A DNA stretch of 64,000 nt from an uncultured Dyadobacter sp. (lineage in GTDB: Bacteria > Bacteroidota > Bacteroidia > Cytophagales > Spirosomataceae). The stretch spans positions 310,001 through 374,000 of the forward strand of contig NZ_CAMLSE010000004.1 in assembly GCF_946482605.1 (NCBI RefSeq), given 5' to 3'. The translations under genes were made by a program, and so were the position numbers. The notes beneath the pieces are model-generated. The model searched no databases. It saw only the letters and a list, made by a program, of their open reading frames with translations, and was not told the DNA's origin. Positions 1-8,645 of the stretch are shown here, piece by piece. Position 1 is the stretch's first letter, and every line of letters starts with the position of its first letter.

Positions 1-743
1 CGGAATGCGATGATATCGACGATGAGCCGACCCTCAACGGAGCGGAAAAGCAATACCTGGCCGATACCCTGAACCCCTACCTCGCAAAGCCGATCTCGGT
101 CGGAGAGATCAGGGCCGGTTTCGGCGGGCTCAGGCCATTGCTGGCTGCGGACCCTTCGAAATCAACCAAAAGCCTGGTGCGTGATCATGAGGTAGAGTTG
201 GATGAATCGTCTGGGCTGGTCAGTTTGCTGGGAGGAAAATGGACGACCTATCGGCTGATGGCCAAAGATACCATTGACCAGGCGGACCAGTTGCTGGGAC
301 AAACGCGTTTGTGCCGCACGGCGGATCATATCCTGGCCGGCGGAGAGGGTTATCGGTCCGAAGGCTGGCAGGAACTGGTTTCAAAGTTTAACCTGCCGGA
401 GGAGATCGCGAAGCACCTTGCCCGGAAGTATGGATCCCGTGCCATTCACATCGGTAAGCTGACTTTGGAAAATTCGTCCCTGGCGCAGCGGTTGAGCGCC
501 GCCTATCCCTACATTCGCGCGGAGGTCATTTACACCGTCCGAAGCGAGATGGCCGTCACACCGAGAGACTTTCTGGCCAGAAGGATTCGTTTTGAAATTA
601 CCGACTGGAATGAAACCTTAAATTGTCTGACCATTGTTGCTGATCTGATGGCAGGCGAGCTGGGCTGGACCGACGAACAAAAACAGCATCATACAGACGC
701 ATATGCCGCGGAAATCGGGAGTTTTATAGCAGATGCCCGATAG
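1..743 (+). CDS. glpD: Aerobic glycerol-3-phosphate dehydrogenase, C-terminal part (5' end outside window)
   Basis: The reading frame is open from the first bases of the window (codons start at base 3), so this is the 3' part of a gene that begins upstream. About 246 residues are visible. They include the GFGGLRPLL segment and the GGKWTTYR segment typical of FAD-dependent glycerol-3-phosphate dehydrogenases, followed by the C-terminal helical domain with the TVRSEMAVTPRDFLARR stretch. The family oxidises sn-glycerol-3-phosphate to dihydroxyacetone phosphate at the inner membrane and passes electrons to quinone. The TTG near base 138 is only an internal codon. The gene ends 29 bases before the pigment cluster and is probably unrelated to it. 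Confidence 0.9.
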   Translation, partial: ECDDIDDEPTLNGAEKQYLADTLNPYLAKPISVGEIRAGFGGLRPLLAADPSKSTKSLVRDHEVELDESSGLVSLLGGKWTTYRLMAKDTIDQADQLLGQTRLCRTADHILAGGEGYRSEGWQELVSKFNLPEEIAKHLARKYGSRAIHIGKLTLENSSLAQRLSAAYPYIRAEVIYTVRSEMAVTPRDFLARRIRFEITDWNETLNCLTIVADLMAGELGWTDEQKQHHTDAYAAEIGSFIADAR

Positions 744-772
744 AAGCCCATTTTTCAGAGTTATTTTCAAAA

Positions 773-1816
773 ATGTATATTACAGATTCAGCCTGCATAT
801 CACCTCAGTCCACTTTTGACAATACCTTTTTTGAAGGTGGGATCAAGGTGCACGAAGGTGACAGGTATATTGCCATTGAGCCAGCCTACGGACAGATGAT
901 TCCCGCAGGTTTACTCCGGCGAATGGGAAAGGCCGTGCGAATGGGAGTAGGAGCAGGTTTACCCCTGATCCAAAAAGCAGGCGTCGAGGGCATTGTGCTG
1001 GGAACTGCGAACGGAGGACTTGAAGATTGCCTTAAATTCCTGAATCAGATCGTCGATTACAGCGAAGGTACGCTGACCCCAACCAATTTTGTTCAAAGTA
1101 CGCCTAATGCCGTAGCCGGTAACCTTGCATTGATGAGCAAAACAACCGGCTATAACACTACCCACGTGCATAAAGGGCTCGCTTTCGAGGCCGCATTGCT
1201 GGACGCGATGTTGTTGCTGGAAGAAAAGCGGGGGCAGACGTTCCTGGTCGGGAGCATTGAAGAGATATCAGATTATAACCATAATATCGACTTGCTTTCC
1301 GGAGCCTTCAAAACAGGTCATTTTACGTCGGAAAACTTGTTGACGATCGACTCACCGGGCTCTGCCAACGGGGAAGGGGCAGCAATGTTTATCGTCAACG
1401 CGGAGCGGTCAAACGATACGATTGCGCAGATCAGTGATGTTTTCCAGAGCAATAACCTGCTGGAAAGCGAGTTGGCACCCGTAGTCGAGGCATTTTTGAG
1501 CCGCAACAACCTGCAAGCTTCCGATATCGATGCAGTGATCATGGGAATTAGTGGAGATAACCGTTCGGATTACTGGTATTTCCGGCTGCAAGAGGCATTA
1601 TTCGGAGAAGCGAATTGCTACACCTACAAAAACATGGCAGGCGACTATCCCACGGGATCGGCATTCGCGACCTGGATGGGGGCGCAGGTAATAGCAGGTA
1701 AGCGTGTGCCCGACGCATGCGTGTGGATACAAAAAAACACCCGTGCTCCGAAGCATATCCTGATATATAATCATTATAAAGCTTCACAGCACGGGTTTAT
1801 ATTGCTGGGCGCCTGA
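773..1816 (+). CDS. Ketosynthase-like protein lacking the catalytic cysteine (Ketoacyl-synt_2 type)
   Basis: This 347-residue protein has a beta-ketoacyl synthase fold signature, but the nucleophile region reads TTHVHKG (residues 129-135), so valine stands where ketosynthases carry cysteine. It is a paralogue of the gene at 17488-18423: both share AGLLRRM, a PT-F-QST-N-AG block and GYN-TH followed by a similar helix. Proteins of this type occur in flexirubin and aryl-polyene clusters, where a chain-length-factor or scaffolding role is possible; that role is inferred. It starts 29 bases after glpD and ends one base from the convergent flavoprotein gene. It is the only rightward member on this side of the cluster. 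Confidence 0.75.
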   Translation: MYITDSACISPQSTFDNTFFEGGIKVHEGDRYIAIEPAYGQMIPAGLLRRMGKAVRMGVGAGLPLIQKAGVEGIVLGTANGGLEDCLKFLNQIVDYSEGTLTPTNFVQSTPNAVAGNLALMSKTTGYNTTHVHKGLAFEAALLDAMLLLEEKRGQTFLVGSIEEISDYNHNIDLLSGAFKTGHFTSENLLTIDSPGSANGEGAAMFIVNAERSNDTIAQISDVFQSNNLLESELAPVVEAFLSRNNLQASDIDAVIMGISGDNRSDYWYFRLQEALFGEANCYTYKNMAGDYPTGSAFATWMGAQVIAGKRVPDACVWIQKNTRAPKHILIYNHYKASQHGFILLGA

Positions 1817-1817
1817 A

Positions 1818-3065
1818 TCAGTTCAGGCCAGCTTCTTCCGCTTTCTCTTTCATTTTGATCACTTTCGCGAGCGTCGGCAGGATGGTATCGTGCTTTTTAA
1901 CGAACGGGTTGGATTGGTCCCAGACATAACCCGCAAGTACCGAGCAGATTTGCCTTTTGATATCCTCGTCAATGTGTTTTGCAAAGACAATAGTCTGGAA
2001 ATCACCTGAATACCAGCCGGAAACGTAGCTCCTGAATACATTGATACCCTGCTGGATCACTTCTTCATAATCCTTTTTCCAGTCGACCGCCTCGCCTTGC
2101 AGGTGCCGGTGCGTCATTTTCGCAGAAAGCAGGCCGGACGCCGTCGCGAAGGTCACGCCGGACGAGAAAATAGGGTCGAGAAATTCGGTGCTGTTGCCGG
2201 AAAGTACAAAACCTTCGCCGGACATTTTCGTCACGCCGATCGAATATCCCAGAATATGCCGCGGTTCGAATTTGAAAGTGGATTCGGCAAAACGGCCGCT
2301 CAGATCCTCGAAGCCACGGATAAACTCCTTGTACTTCTCGCCATTGTTTTCGGCCAGTTCCACGATCTTGTCCTTGTCACCCACAATGCCCACGGAAGTC
2401 GAGCCGTCCGAGAACGGGATGGCCCATATCCACGATTTATTGTTATCAAATGAATGCACAAAAATGTTGTTGCTCGCTTCTTCTGTGCGCTTTGTATCTT
2501 CTAAATGCGAGAACACCGCTCCGCGGGGTGTGAATGTCGACGGTTTACTCAAATCAAAAAGCCGGGGCAGCACGCGTCCGTAACCGCTTGAATCGATGAT
2601 GAACTTTGCTTCAATGCGCTGCGAATTACCCTGGGCATCCTTGTAATCGATGACCTGCTTTTCCGGGCCGCATTCCACGGCGGTAACCTCGCATTCAAAA
2701 TGGACGTCGACGCCTTTCGCCCGCGTGGCTTCTGCCAGTTTGTTGTCGAAATCCGCACGTTTCACCTGCCAGGTCCAGGTCCATCCCTGGGTAAACTGCT
2801 CCTCGAAAAAGAACTCGCAGCGTTTCTCACCGCGCATGAAGGCCGCGCCGGTCTTTTTCTGGAAATTCAATGGTTCGATCGCCTCACGCAGTCCGGATTC
2901 CGTTAAATGTTCCATACAGCACGGCAAAAGGCTTTCCCCGATCTGAAAACGGGGGAATTTTTCTTTTTCGAGGATCGTGACGTCGTAGCCCTGTTTCTTT
3001 AAATAAGAAGCTGCGACAGTTCCCGCAGGGCCGGCCCCGATGACCAGCACATCGACAGTTTGCAT
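1818..3065 (-). CDS. FAD-dependent halogenase-like oxidoreductase of the pigment cluster
   Basis: A 415-residue flavoprotein with an N-terminal dinucleotide fold (GAGPAGT at residues 11-17), the FPRFQIGESLLP segment and a later SWIWAIPFSDG segment. These are hallmarks of the tryptophan-halogenase/CmlS superfamily, whose signature is GWxWxIP; here the first glycine is serine. A lysine pair follows the GESLLP block (NFQKKTGA), where the family keeps a functional lysine. Known relatives chlorinate aromatic rings, and some flexirubins are chlorinated, so ring halogenation of the pigment is a reasonable inference. A non-halogenating monooxygenase or reductase cannot be excluded. It lies 2 bases after the desaturase gene in the same leftward operon. 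Confidence 0.8.
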   Translation of the reverse strand: MQTVDVLVIGAGPAGTVAASYLKKQGYDVTILEKEKFPRFQIGESLLPCCMEHLTESGLREAIEPLNFQKKTGAAFMRGEKRCEFFFEEQFTQGWTWTWQVKRADFDNKLAEATRAKGVDVHFECEVTAVECGPEKQVIDYKDAQGNSQRIEAKFIIDSSGYGRVLPRLFDLSKPSTFTPRGAVFSHLEDTKRTEEASNNIFVHSFDNNKSWIWAIPFSDGSTSVGIVGDKDKIVELAENNGEKYKEFIRGFEDLSGRFAESTFKFEPRHILGYSIGVTKMSGEGFVLSGNSTEFLDPIFSSGVTFATASGLLSAKMTHRHLQGEAVDWKKDYEEVIQQGINVFRSYVSGWYSGDFQTIVFAKHIDEDIKRQICSVLAGYVWDQSNPFVKKHDTILPTLAKVIKMKEKAEEAGLN

Positions 3066-3067
3066 AA

Positions 3068-4600
3068 TCAGGCGTTTTTTACTTTTTGGATGAGTTTATC
3101 TTTATCTACAAAGGAGAAGCACGTTATAAATGCACTAACGGTAACCCCTAAAATTCCGTGCAAGGATATATTCTGACCCGTCAGGTGCAGGTTGGGTATT
3201 TTGGTGCGCGTGTTGATCTGCGTTCGCGCCGGAGAATTGGAATCTTTGACAATGCCGTACATGGAGCCGTCGCGGTTACCGATGTAATCGCGGAATGTCA
3301 GTGGCGTCGCGCTGTGTACGGACTTAATTTTAGAGGAAATGCCGGGGAAGACGGTTTCCAGTTTGCGGATCACCCGTGCCTCCTTCTCTTTTTTGAAGTT
3401 CGCATAGGACTCGTCTCGCTTGCCAGGTTCGGCTACCGTACTGAACGTGTCGGCCCATTGAGCAGTTTCGGAGGCCTTCATGTAGGTCATAACCGACATG
3501 GAATCGGCATATTTCCCTTTTTTGGAAACAAAAGGTGTACAGATAAAATAGGTTTGAGGCCAGGTAGCCGCATCGTAATCGACACCTCCCCAGACGTCCT
3601 CGATATGGTGCTGATACACATTGTGGTTCAGGTATTCGAAACTGTTGTCCAGAAATGAAAGGTGTACGAGAAAAGTGGAAACGCTGTTTTCGAGCGTCTG
3701 TACCCGGTTTTTGTAAATATTCAGGAACCTTTCCGCCCCGAAAATGTCGATCGATACAGCGGGATGGACGTTGGAAATGAATTGCTTACCCCGGAAAGAT
3801 TCCCCGTTTTCGAGCACTACTTCCGCCACATGCCCCTTGTCGTCGTACCGGGCGGACACTACTTTTTTATGTTTGTAAATTTCCCCGCCATGCTTCCTTA
3901 CCGACCTGCTGAGCTGGATCGCGATCTGCGAGCCGCCGTCTATGAATTTGTAGGCCCCTGATAGGTAACTTTTCAGGATCAATGCATGGACGTAGAATGG
4001 CGTTTTGTCTTTGACGCCTGCATATAAAAGGTTGTTTCCTGCCAGCACATTGCGTAGGCGGACATTATCCGTGAGAGACGCAATATAATCGTATGCATTC
4101 AGCGCGAGGATATCCCCGTTGGTCTGATAACCCTCTCCGGAAACTTCCAGGTTGTACAATGGGAAGCGCTTACAGATTTCGACGATCTGCCTGCAATAGG
4201 TTTTGATCGCCTTTTCTTCATCTGGAAAATAGGAAACCAGCTTTCGCTCGAAATGTTCCATTCCCTGCGCATAGCCGTACTCGCAGCCATCCTCGAACCG
4301 GATCACATCGAACTGATCGTCGTCGAGACGCTTGATCTTTAGTTTATCGAGAATGCCGAAGTACTTAAAGAACTGATACAGGTTTTCCCCTTCATCGAGC
4401 CCCCCTACATAATGCACACCCGTATCGAAGATGCTTTTATCCCGGCTGTAAACCTGTAAATGTCCGCCGATCTGGTGGTTTTTTTCCAGTACTACCACAC
4501 TGAAACCTTCCATGGCAAGTATGTTGGCACAAGCCAGACCGCCCAGTCCGCTCCCAACAATCACAAAATCATATTCCTTTTGCACGGCGGAAGATTGCAT
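3068..4600 (-). CDS. CrtI-like FAD-dependent desaturase/isomerase (phytoene dehydrogenase family)
   Basis: A 510-residue amine-oxidoreductase-fold flavoprotein. The N terminus carries the FAD motif VGSGLGGLACA and the following VVVLEKNHQIGGH segment, and the C terminus has the HLTGQNISLHGILGV block typical of the CrtI, CrtH and retinol-saturase group. Members desaturate, isomerise or saturate conjugated polyenes. In a polyene pigment cluster a role in setting or isomerising the conjugated chain is a reasonable inference; the actual substrate cannot be read from sequence. It sits 32 bases downstream of the exporter fusion and 2 bases upstream of the halogenase-like gene, so the three are probably cotranscribed leftward. 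Confidence 0.85.
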   Translation of the reverse strand: MQSSAVQKEYDFVIVGSGLGGLACANILAMEGFSVVVLEKNHQIGGHLQVYSRDKSIFDTGVHYVGGLDEGENLYQFFKYFGILDKLKIKRLDDDQFDVIRFEDGCEYGYAQGMEHFERKLVSYFPDEEKAIKTYCRQIVEICKRFPLYNLEVSGEGYQTNGDILALNAYDYIASLTDNVRLRNVLAGNNLLYAGVKDKTPFYVHALILKSYLSGAYKFIDGGSQIAIQLSRSVRKHGGEIYKHKKVVSARYDDKGHVAEVVLENGESFRGKQFISNVHPAVSIDIFGAERFLNIYKNRVQTLENSVSTFLVHLSFLDNSFEYLNHNVYQHHIEDVWGGVDYDAATWPQTYFICTPFVSKKGKYADSMSVMTYMKASETAQWADTFSTVAEPGKRDESYANFKKEKEARVIRKLETVFPGISSKIKSVHSATPLTFRDYIGNRDGSMYGIVKDSNSPARTQINTRTKIPNLHLTGQNISLHGILGVTVSAFITCFSFVDKDKLIQKVKNA

Positions 4601-4632
4601 TTAAATGTCTAATGGAAAAATGATCGGTCGGG

Positions 4633-7600
4633 TTAGTTAGTAATCGGTGAAGGGGAGGAGTGTTGGGCTGGTTTGCGCAGGATGAACAGCACATTCGAGG
4701 TATTTTCGGAGTGTTCCTGCATTTCGTATCCCAATCCGTTCCGGGCGGCAAAATCCCGGATGTCCTGCGACGCGAAGAAATGGAATTCGTCCGTTTTTCG
4801 GTTGAAAGCGAATATGCCTGTCGACAATGCCTCTGTTTTCTGCGTGTTGCGATGTTTCGTGGTAAGGTCCGTAATGCCGTCGCGGATGAAAAGTATGCCG
4901 CCTGGTTGCAGCGCCGAAGCGCAACGGTCGAGTAAAATAAGCTGTTTTTCCCTGGATAAATAATGCAGGACATCATTTAAAAAAATGACATCCTGTGCGC
5001 CGGGATCAACGGCCATGATATCGTCGTACAAAAAGCGGAGGTTTCCGGTTTTATGATAGCTGTTTTCGGCAATCGCAATCTTCTCTTCGTCGTAATCGAT
5101 GCCGGTAATGAGCCGATCGGGGTTTTTGTAATGCAGGTAAAACGACAGGTAACCATAGCCGCAGCCTAAATCCAGGATTCGCTTCCGTGCACCGATCTGC
5201 GCATTATAGTAAGTGTAATTTTTGCTTTCCAGCCGCCATTTGACTTTGAAATACCATTCAAGTACGGGCCCTTTAAACACATAGTTAGTGAAAATCTTGT
5301 GTTTCAGATACCGGGTATCCTCCATTTCATCGCGGTAAGCTGCAAATTCCGCTTTGAAAAAGGCGGTGATCTGTTTGGTCTTGTCGCGTAATGTGGCACC
5401 CCATCGGGAATCGGAATAGTCGATGCGGGGCAGTACGCGAACATTCAGCGCGCCCGGGCGGATGAGAAAGTCGTTTTTAGGTAAAACATCGTGTGCGCCG
5501 TGCAGGAGGATGGGCTGAATATCGAGGCCAAGCTGCTCGGCCAGATAGAATGCACCCTTATGAAAACGCGCGATCGTGCCGTCCTGGGAGCGGGTGCCTT
5601 CCGGGAAGATGAGAACGGAATAGCCGTCGGCCACAAGTGCTCTTACCTTTTCAATGTTCTCCTCGGGACCGTCGTCGCTGTACACATAACCCGCGTAACG
5701 GATAATGGGCCCGAAAAAGGGTGATTTATAAACCCAGCCTTTGACCATCAGCACTATTTTCGGGTGCAGCATAATGGCGAGCAGGATGTCCAGGAACGAG
5801 GTGTGGTTGGCAATAAAGATGACCGGCTTGTTCATGTCCAGGTTTTCCAGGCCTGAGAAGTTCTTTTTCACATGCGGGCCGGAGTAGATAACCGTTTTGG
5901 CGTAGAAGGACAGAGAGTTATTGATGGCAGCCTTTTTCTTCTTTTTTGAAATCGGCATCAGCAGGATTGTCACCAGTTTCGAATGCAGGAAAAGGCAGCC
6001 TGATAAAAAATAGGTAAAGCTCGACACACTGATCAGGAACGGCAGCATCGTCACCGGGGCTTTTTTCTTGCCAATGCGTTTTTGTACAAAAAAATCAAAC
6101 AGTACCGGTTGGAAAACGAAGGAAATGAACAGGATACAGACGATACCAAGCACGCTGATCAGTGAAATGGAGTGAATGGCGGGGTGTTTTGCGAAGATGA
6201 GCACACCGGTACCGATGAGCGTGGTAGTGGCCGACAATGCGATCGCTGCCTGGTAAGAACGGAGCGAGTCTTTGCCCGACTTATACCTGCTGAGCAGGCC
6301 GTCGGTCACGAAAATGCTGAAATCGTCGCCGAGCCCGAAGATGAATGTGGTGACGATCACATTCACAAAGTTGAACTTGATGCCCAAAATGGCTGCAATG
6401 CCCAGGATCCAGATCCAGCTGATGACCATAGGCAAAAAGGACAGCAGCGTGAGTTCGATTCGGCCATACACGACCAGCAGCGTGAAGAAAACGATGGATG
6501 CTGAAATAAGCAGCAGGTAATTAAAATCGTCTTTGACCATTGTCAGCAATTCGCCGGCAAGTTCACCGCGGTCGAAGATTTCGAGGCCATGTATCTGCCG
6601 CAGCTCCCGCTTGACACCGGCCAGCTGCTCCTGGTTAAGGACGACGGTAGAAATGAAAGTCGTGCCCGAGGATTTAATGTCGATCAGGTTGTCGATGCCC
6701 AGTTCATTAAAAAGGGTGTCCAGCGACACGGTGGCGGGAGTGCGACCGGCGATCCAGCCCTTGAAATCGTTGAATGCGTAAGCATTGAATCCATTTTGAG
6801 CTGCGGATCGGTTGAGTATGCTAAACGTCGAATCTTTTTTGCCTTCTGTCCAGAAAGCCTGCCAGCGTTGCATTCGTTCCCGTTTCAGGTCCTGCGGTAT
6901 CAGCAGGGAACCGGACGAAACGAAGTTGTCGATGCGCCCGGAGTGCTGTAATGCGACTAATTTTTGATAGGCGTCGTAATTGATCTTTTCGGCTTTTGCC
7001 CGGCTTGGATCGGAGGCAAATACATAGATCCTTTTTTGTTTTCGCGGATCTATGCCCGTCAAAGCTTCCTCACGGCCGCTGAGTTCGGGATCCTGGATGC
7101 TGAGATTTTCGAACCCGGCATCGAACTCGGTATAGCGGGAAAAATACAGGAAGACGATCGTCAGTACGGCAATACCCGCAAGTGTGGCACCACGCCAGCG
7201 GTCGGGGATGGTGGGAATGCGGAATGCACTTTGTTCGCCGGGTATTTTTTGTATGTCAAAACGGGTGGATGCAAGGATGACCGGCAATGCGATGAGCGTA
7301 AACAATGCGGCGCCGAACAGGCTTAGCGAGGAGAACAGGCCGAAATCCTGCAAAACCACCGAGTTGGCGAAATGCAATGCACTGAATGCCATCACGGTGG
7401 TGAAACTGCCGGTGAGCAGTGGTCCGCTTACTTCCTTAATCGCAACCGGAATGGAATGGGTATGCCGCAGGTGCGTGAAAAAGTGGAATGCATAGTCGAG
7501 CAGAATGCCGAAGATCACGGCGCCGGTAGCCAGGGAAATGCCCGAGATCTCGGGACGGATGTACCCGGTGATGCCCAATGCGAAAATCGCCCCGAATATG

Positions 7601-8499
7601 CCGGGCAGGGTAATGTATATCGGAATGAGCAGCTTGCGGTAGTAGGCGATCAGCAATGCGAGAATCCCCGCCAGGGCAAGGAATGACGTGAAATAGGAAT
7701 CCTGCTTGACTTGTATGGCATTGCGGGCCGCGATCTCGAATGTGCCGAAATACGTGAATTGGTTGTACCGGTGCTGGCGGTTCCATTTGGCCCGGAACGA
7801 CTCCATAAGCTCAAAAAGTGCTACATTCTTATCCGAGCTGCCCGAATCGAAACTGGTGGATGCGAAAATGAGAATGCTTTTGCGGTCGGGCGTGAACATG
7901 ACACCGTCGTCCATGACCATTCCGTTGCTGTTGTTCACCGCGTTCAGCTCGCGGAAGTACTTGCCGGTGATACCCAGCGGATCGTTGAGTACAAACTGTT
8001 TGAGAAATGAGCCGCCAGGCGTGAGAAGCTGATTATAGGTGGCGGTTACCGAGGCCCGGATCGAATCGGAAGCAATGCGTGACCGGATGTGCCCGTAATA
8101 GGGCGCGTCGATCAGCTGCGGAAAATGGCTGTAAACATATTGGTATACATCCTCCTGCACATTGGGTCGTTCTGCCCGGATATTGCGGATGAAGCCGTTG
8201 GTGTATCGGCCGAGCGAGTCGGAGAAGCTCTCTGCTAGCTCCCGGGCATCATCGGTGCCGGTTTCGGCGGGTAAATCCAATGCCAAAACAACCTGGTTGA
8301 TGATGTTTTTACTTTCCACCAAACGGTTGAACTCTTCGAAGCTTTTACCTTTCGGTAAGGTGGCAAAAATACTTTCGGTTACTTTTAGCCGCGCAATTCC
8401 GGTCAGGAGGAAACTGACAATGACAAGCAGGCTAAGGAAAAACGCTGGTTTGTGACTGGAAAGGAATTTGTTTAGCCTTAAAAGTAAATCTCCTAGCAT
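4633..8499 (-). CDS. Tri-domain fusion: MMPL/RND-type exporter, PlsC-like acyltransferase, SAM methyltransferase
   Basis: A single 1288-residue frame encodes three parts. Residues 1 to about 800 form an MMPL/RND-type transporter with two blocks of clustered membrane segments and two large periplasmic loops. From about 860 to 1060 is a glycerolipid acyltransferase with the HX4D motif NHTSFLD (His near 899) and FPEGTRS. From about 1070 to 1260 is a class I methyltransferase with LDLGCGYGY (near 1106). Aryl-polyene clusters usually encode such functions as separate genes. Likely roles are membrane translocation of the finished polyene, esterification to an acceptor, and O- or C-methylation of the aryl head; these are inferred from context. 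A strong promoter-like element lies just upstream at 8525-8554 on the same strand. Confidence 0.85.
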   Translation of the reverse strand: MLGDLLLRLNKFLSSHKPAFFLSLLVIVSFLLTGIARLKVTESIFATLPKGKSFEEFNRLVESKNIINQVVLALDLPAETGTDDARELAESFSDSLGRYTNGFIRNIRAERPNVQEDVYQYVYSHFPQLIDAPYYGHIRSRIASDSIRASVTATYNQLLTPGGSFLKQFVLNDPLGITGKYFRELNAVNNSNGMVMDDGVMFTPDRKSILIFASTSFDSGSSDKNVALFELMESFRAKWNRQHRYNQFTYFGTFEIAARNAIQVKQDSYFTSFLALAGILALLIAYYRKLLIPIYITLPGIFGAIFALGITGYIRPEISGISLATGAVIFGILLDYAFHFFTHLRHTHSIPVAIKEVSGPLLTGSFTTVMAFSALHFANSVVLQDFGLFSSLSLFGAALFTLIALPVILASTRFDIQKIPGEQSAFRIPTIPDRWRGATLAGIAVLTIVFLYFSRYTEFDAGFENLSIQDPELSGREEALTGIDPRKQKRIYVFASDPSRAKAEKINYDAYQKLVALQHSGRIDNFVSSGSLLIPQDLKRERMQRWQAFWTEGKKDSTFSILNRSAAQNGFNAYAFNDFKGWIAGRTPATVSLDTLFNELGIDNLIDIKSSGTTFISTVVLNQEQLAGVKRELRQIHGLEIFDRGELAGELLTMVKDDFNYLLLISASIVFFTLLVVYGRIELTLLSFLPMVISWIWILGIAAILGIKFNFVNVIVTTFIFGLGDDFSIFVTDGLLSRYKSGKDSLRSYQAAIALSATTTLIGTGVLIFAKHPAIHSISLISVLGIVCILFISFVFQPVLFDFFVQKRIGKKKAPVTMLPFLISVSSFTYFLSGCLFLHSKLVTILLMPISKKKKKAAINNSLSFYAKTVIYSGPHVKKNFSGLENLDMNKPVIFIANHTSFLDILLAIMLHPKIVLMVKGWVYKSPFFGPIIRYAGYVYSDDGPEENIEKVRALVADGYSVLIFPEGTRSQDGTIARFHKGAFYLAEQLGLDIQPILLHGAHDVLPKNDFLIRPGALNVRVLPRIDYSDSRWGATLRDKTKQITAFFKAEFAAYRDEMEDTRYLKHKIFTNYVFKGPVLEWYFKVKWRLESKNYTYYNAQIGARKRILDLGCGYGYLSFYLHYKNPDRLITGIDYDEEKIAIAENSYHKTGNLRFLYDDIMAVDPGAQDVIFLNDVLHYLSREKQLILLDRCASALQPGGILFIRDGITDLTTKHRNTQKTEALSTGIFAFNRKTDEFHFFASQDIRDFAARNGLGYEMQEHSENTSNVLFILRKPAQHSSPSPITN

Positions 8500-8524
8500 T
8501 GGCAGGGGAAACGTGAATGTCCGA

Positions 8525-8554
8525 CAAAATTAATGAAATGTATCACTCAGGCAA
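8525..8554 (-). promoter_or_regulatory. Bacteroidota-type promoter for the exporter operon
   Basis: On the minus strand TAATTTTG (8525-8532) is a perfect match to the Bacteroidota -7 consensus TAnnTTTG. It is preceded after 18 bases by TTGC (8551-8554), close to the TTTG -33 element. Transcription would start near 8517, giving a short leader before the ATG at 8497-8499. Confidence 0.6.
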
Positions 8555-8586
8555 CTTCCGTGCCTGCCACCGCTGGCCGGTTCCTG

Positions 8587-8635
8587 TTTGTCAAAACCGC
8601 AAAAAAAGATTTATTTTACACCATATTTAATTTCG
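8587..8635 (+). promoter_or_regulatory. Probable promoter region of the ammonia-lyase operon
   Basis: A TTTG (8587-8590) is followed after 21 bases by TATTTTAC (8612-8619), and a second near-match TAATTTCG lies at 8628-8635. Both resemble the Bacteroidota -7 box imperfectly. The region is the 146-base divergent gap between the two arms of the cluster, so at least one rightward promoter is expected here. Confidence 0.4.
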
Positions 8636-8645
8636 CCATCTCTAA

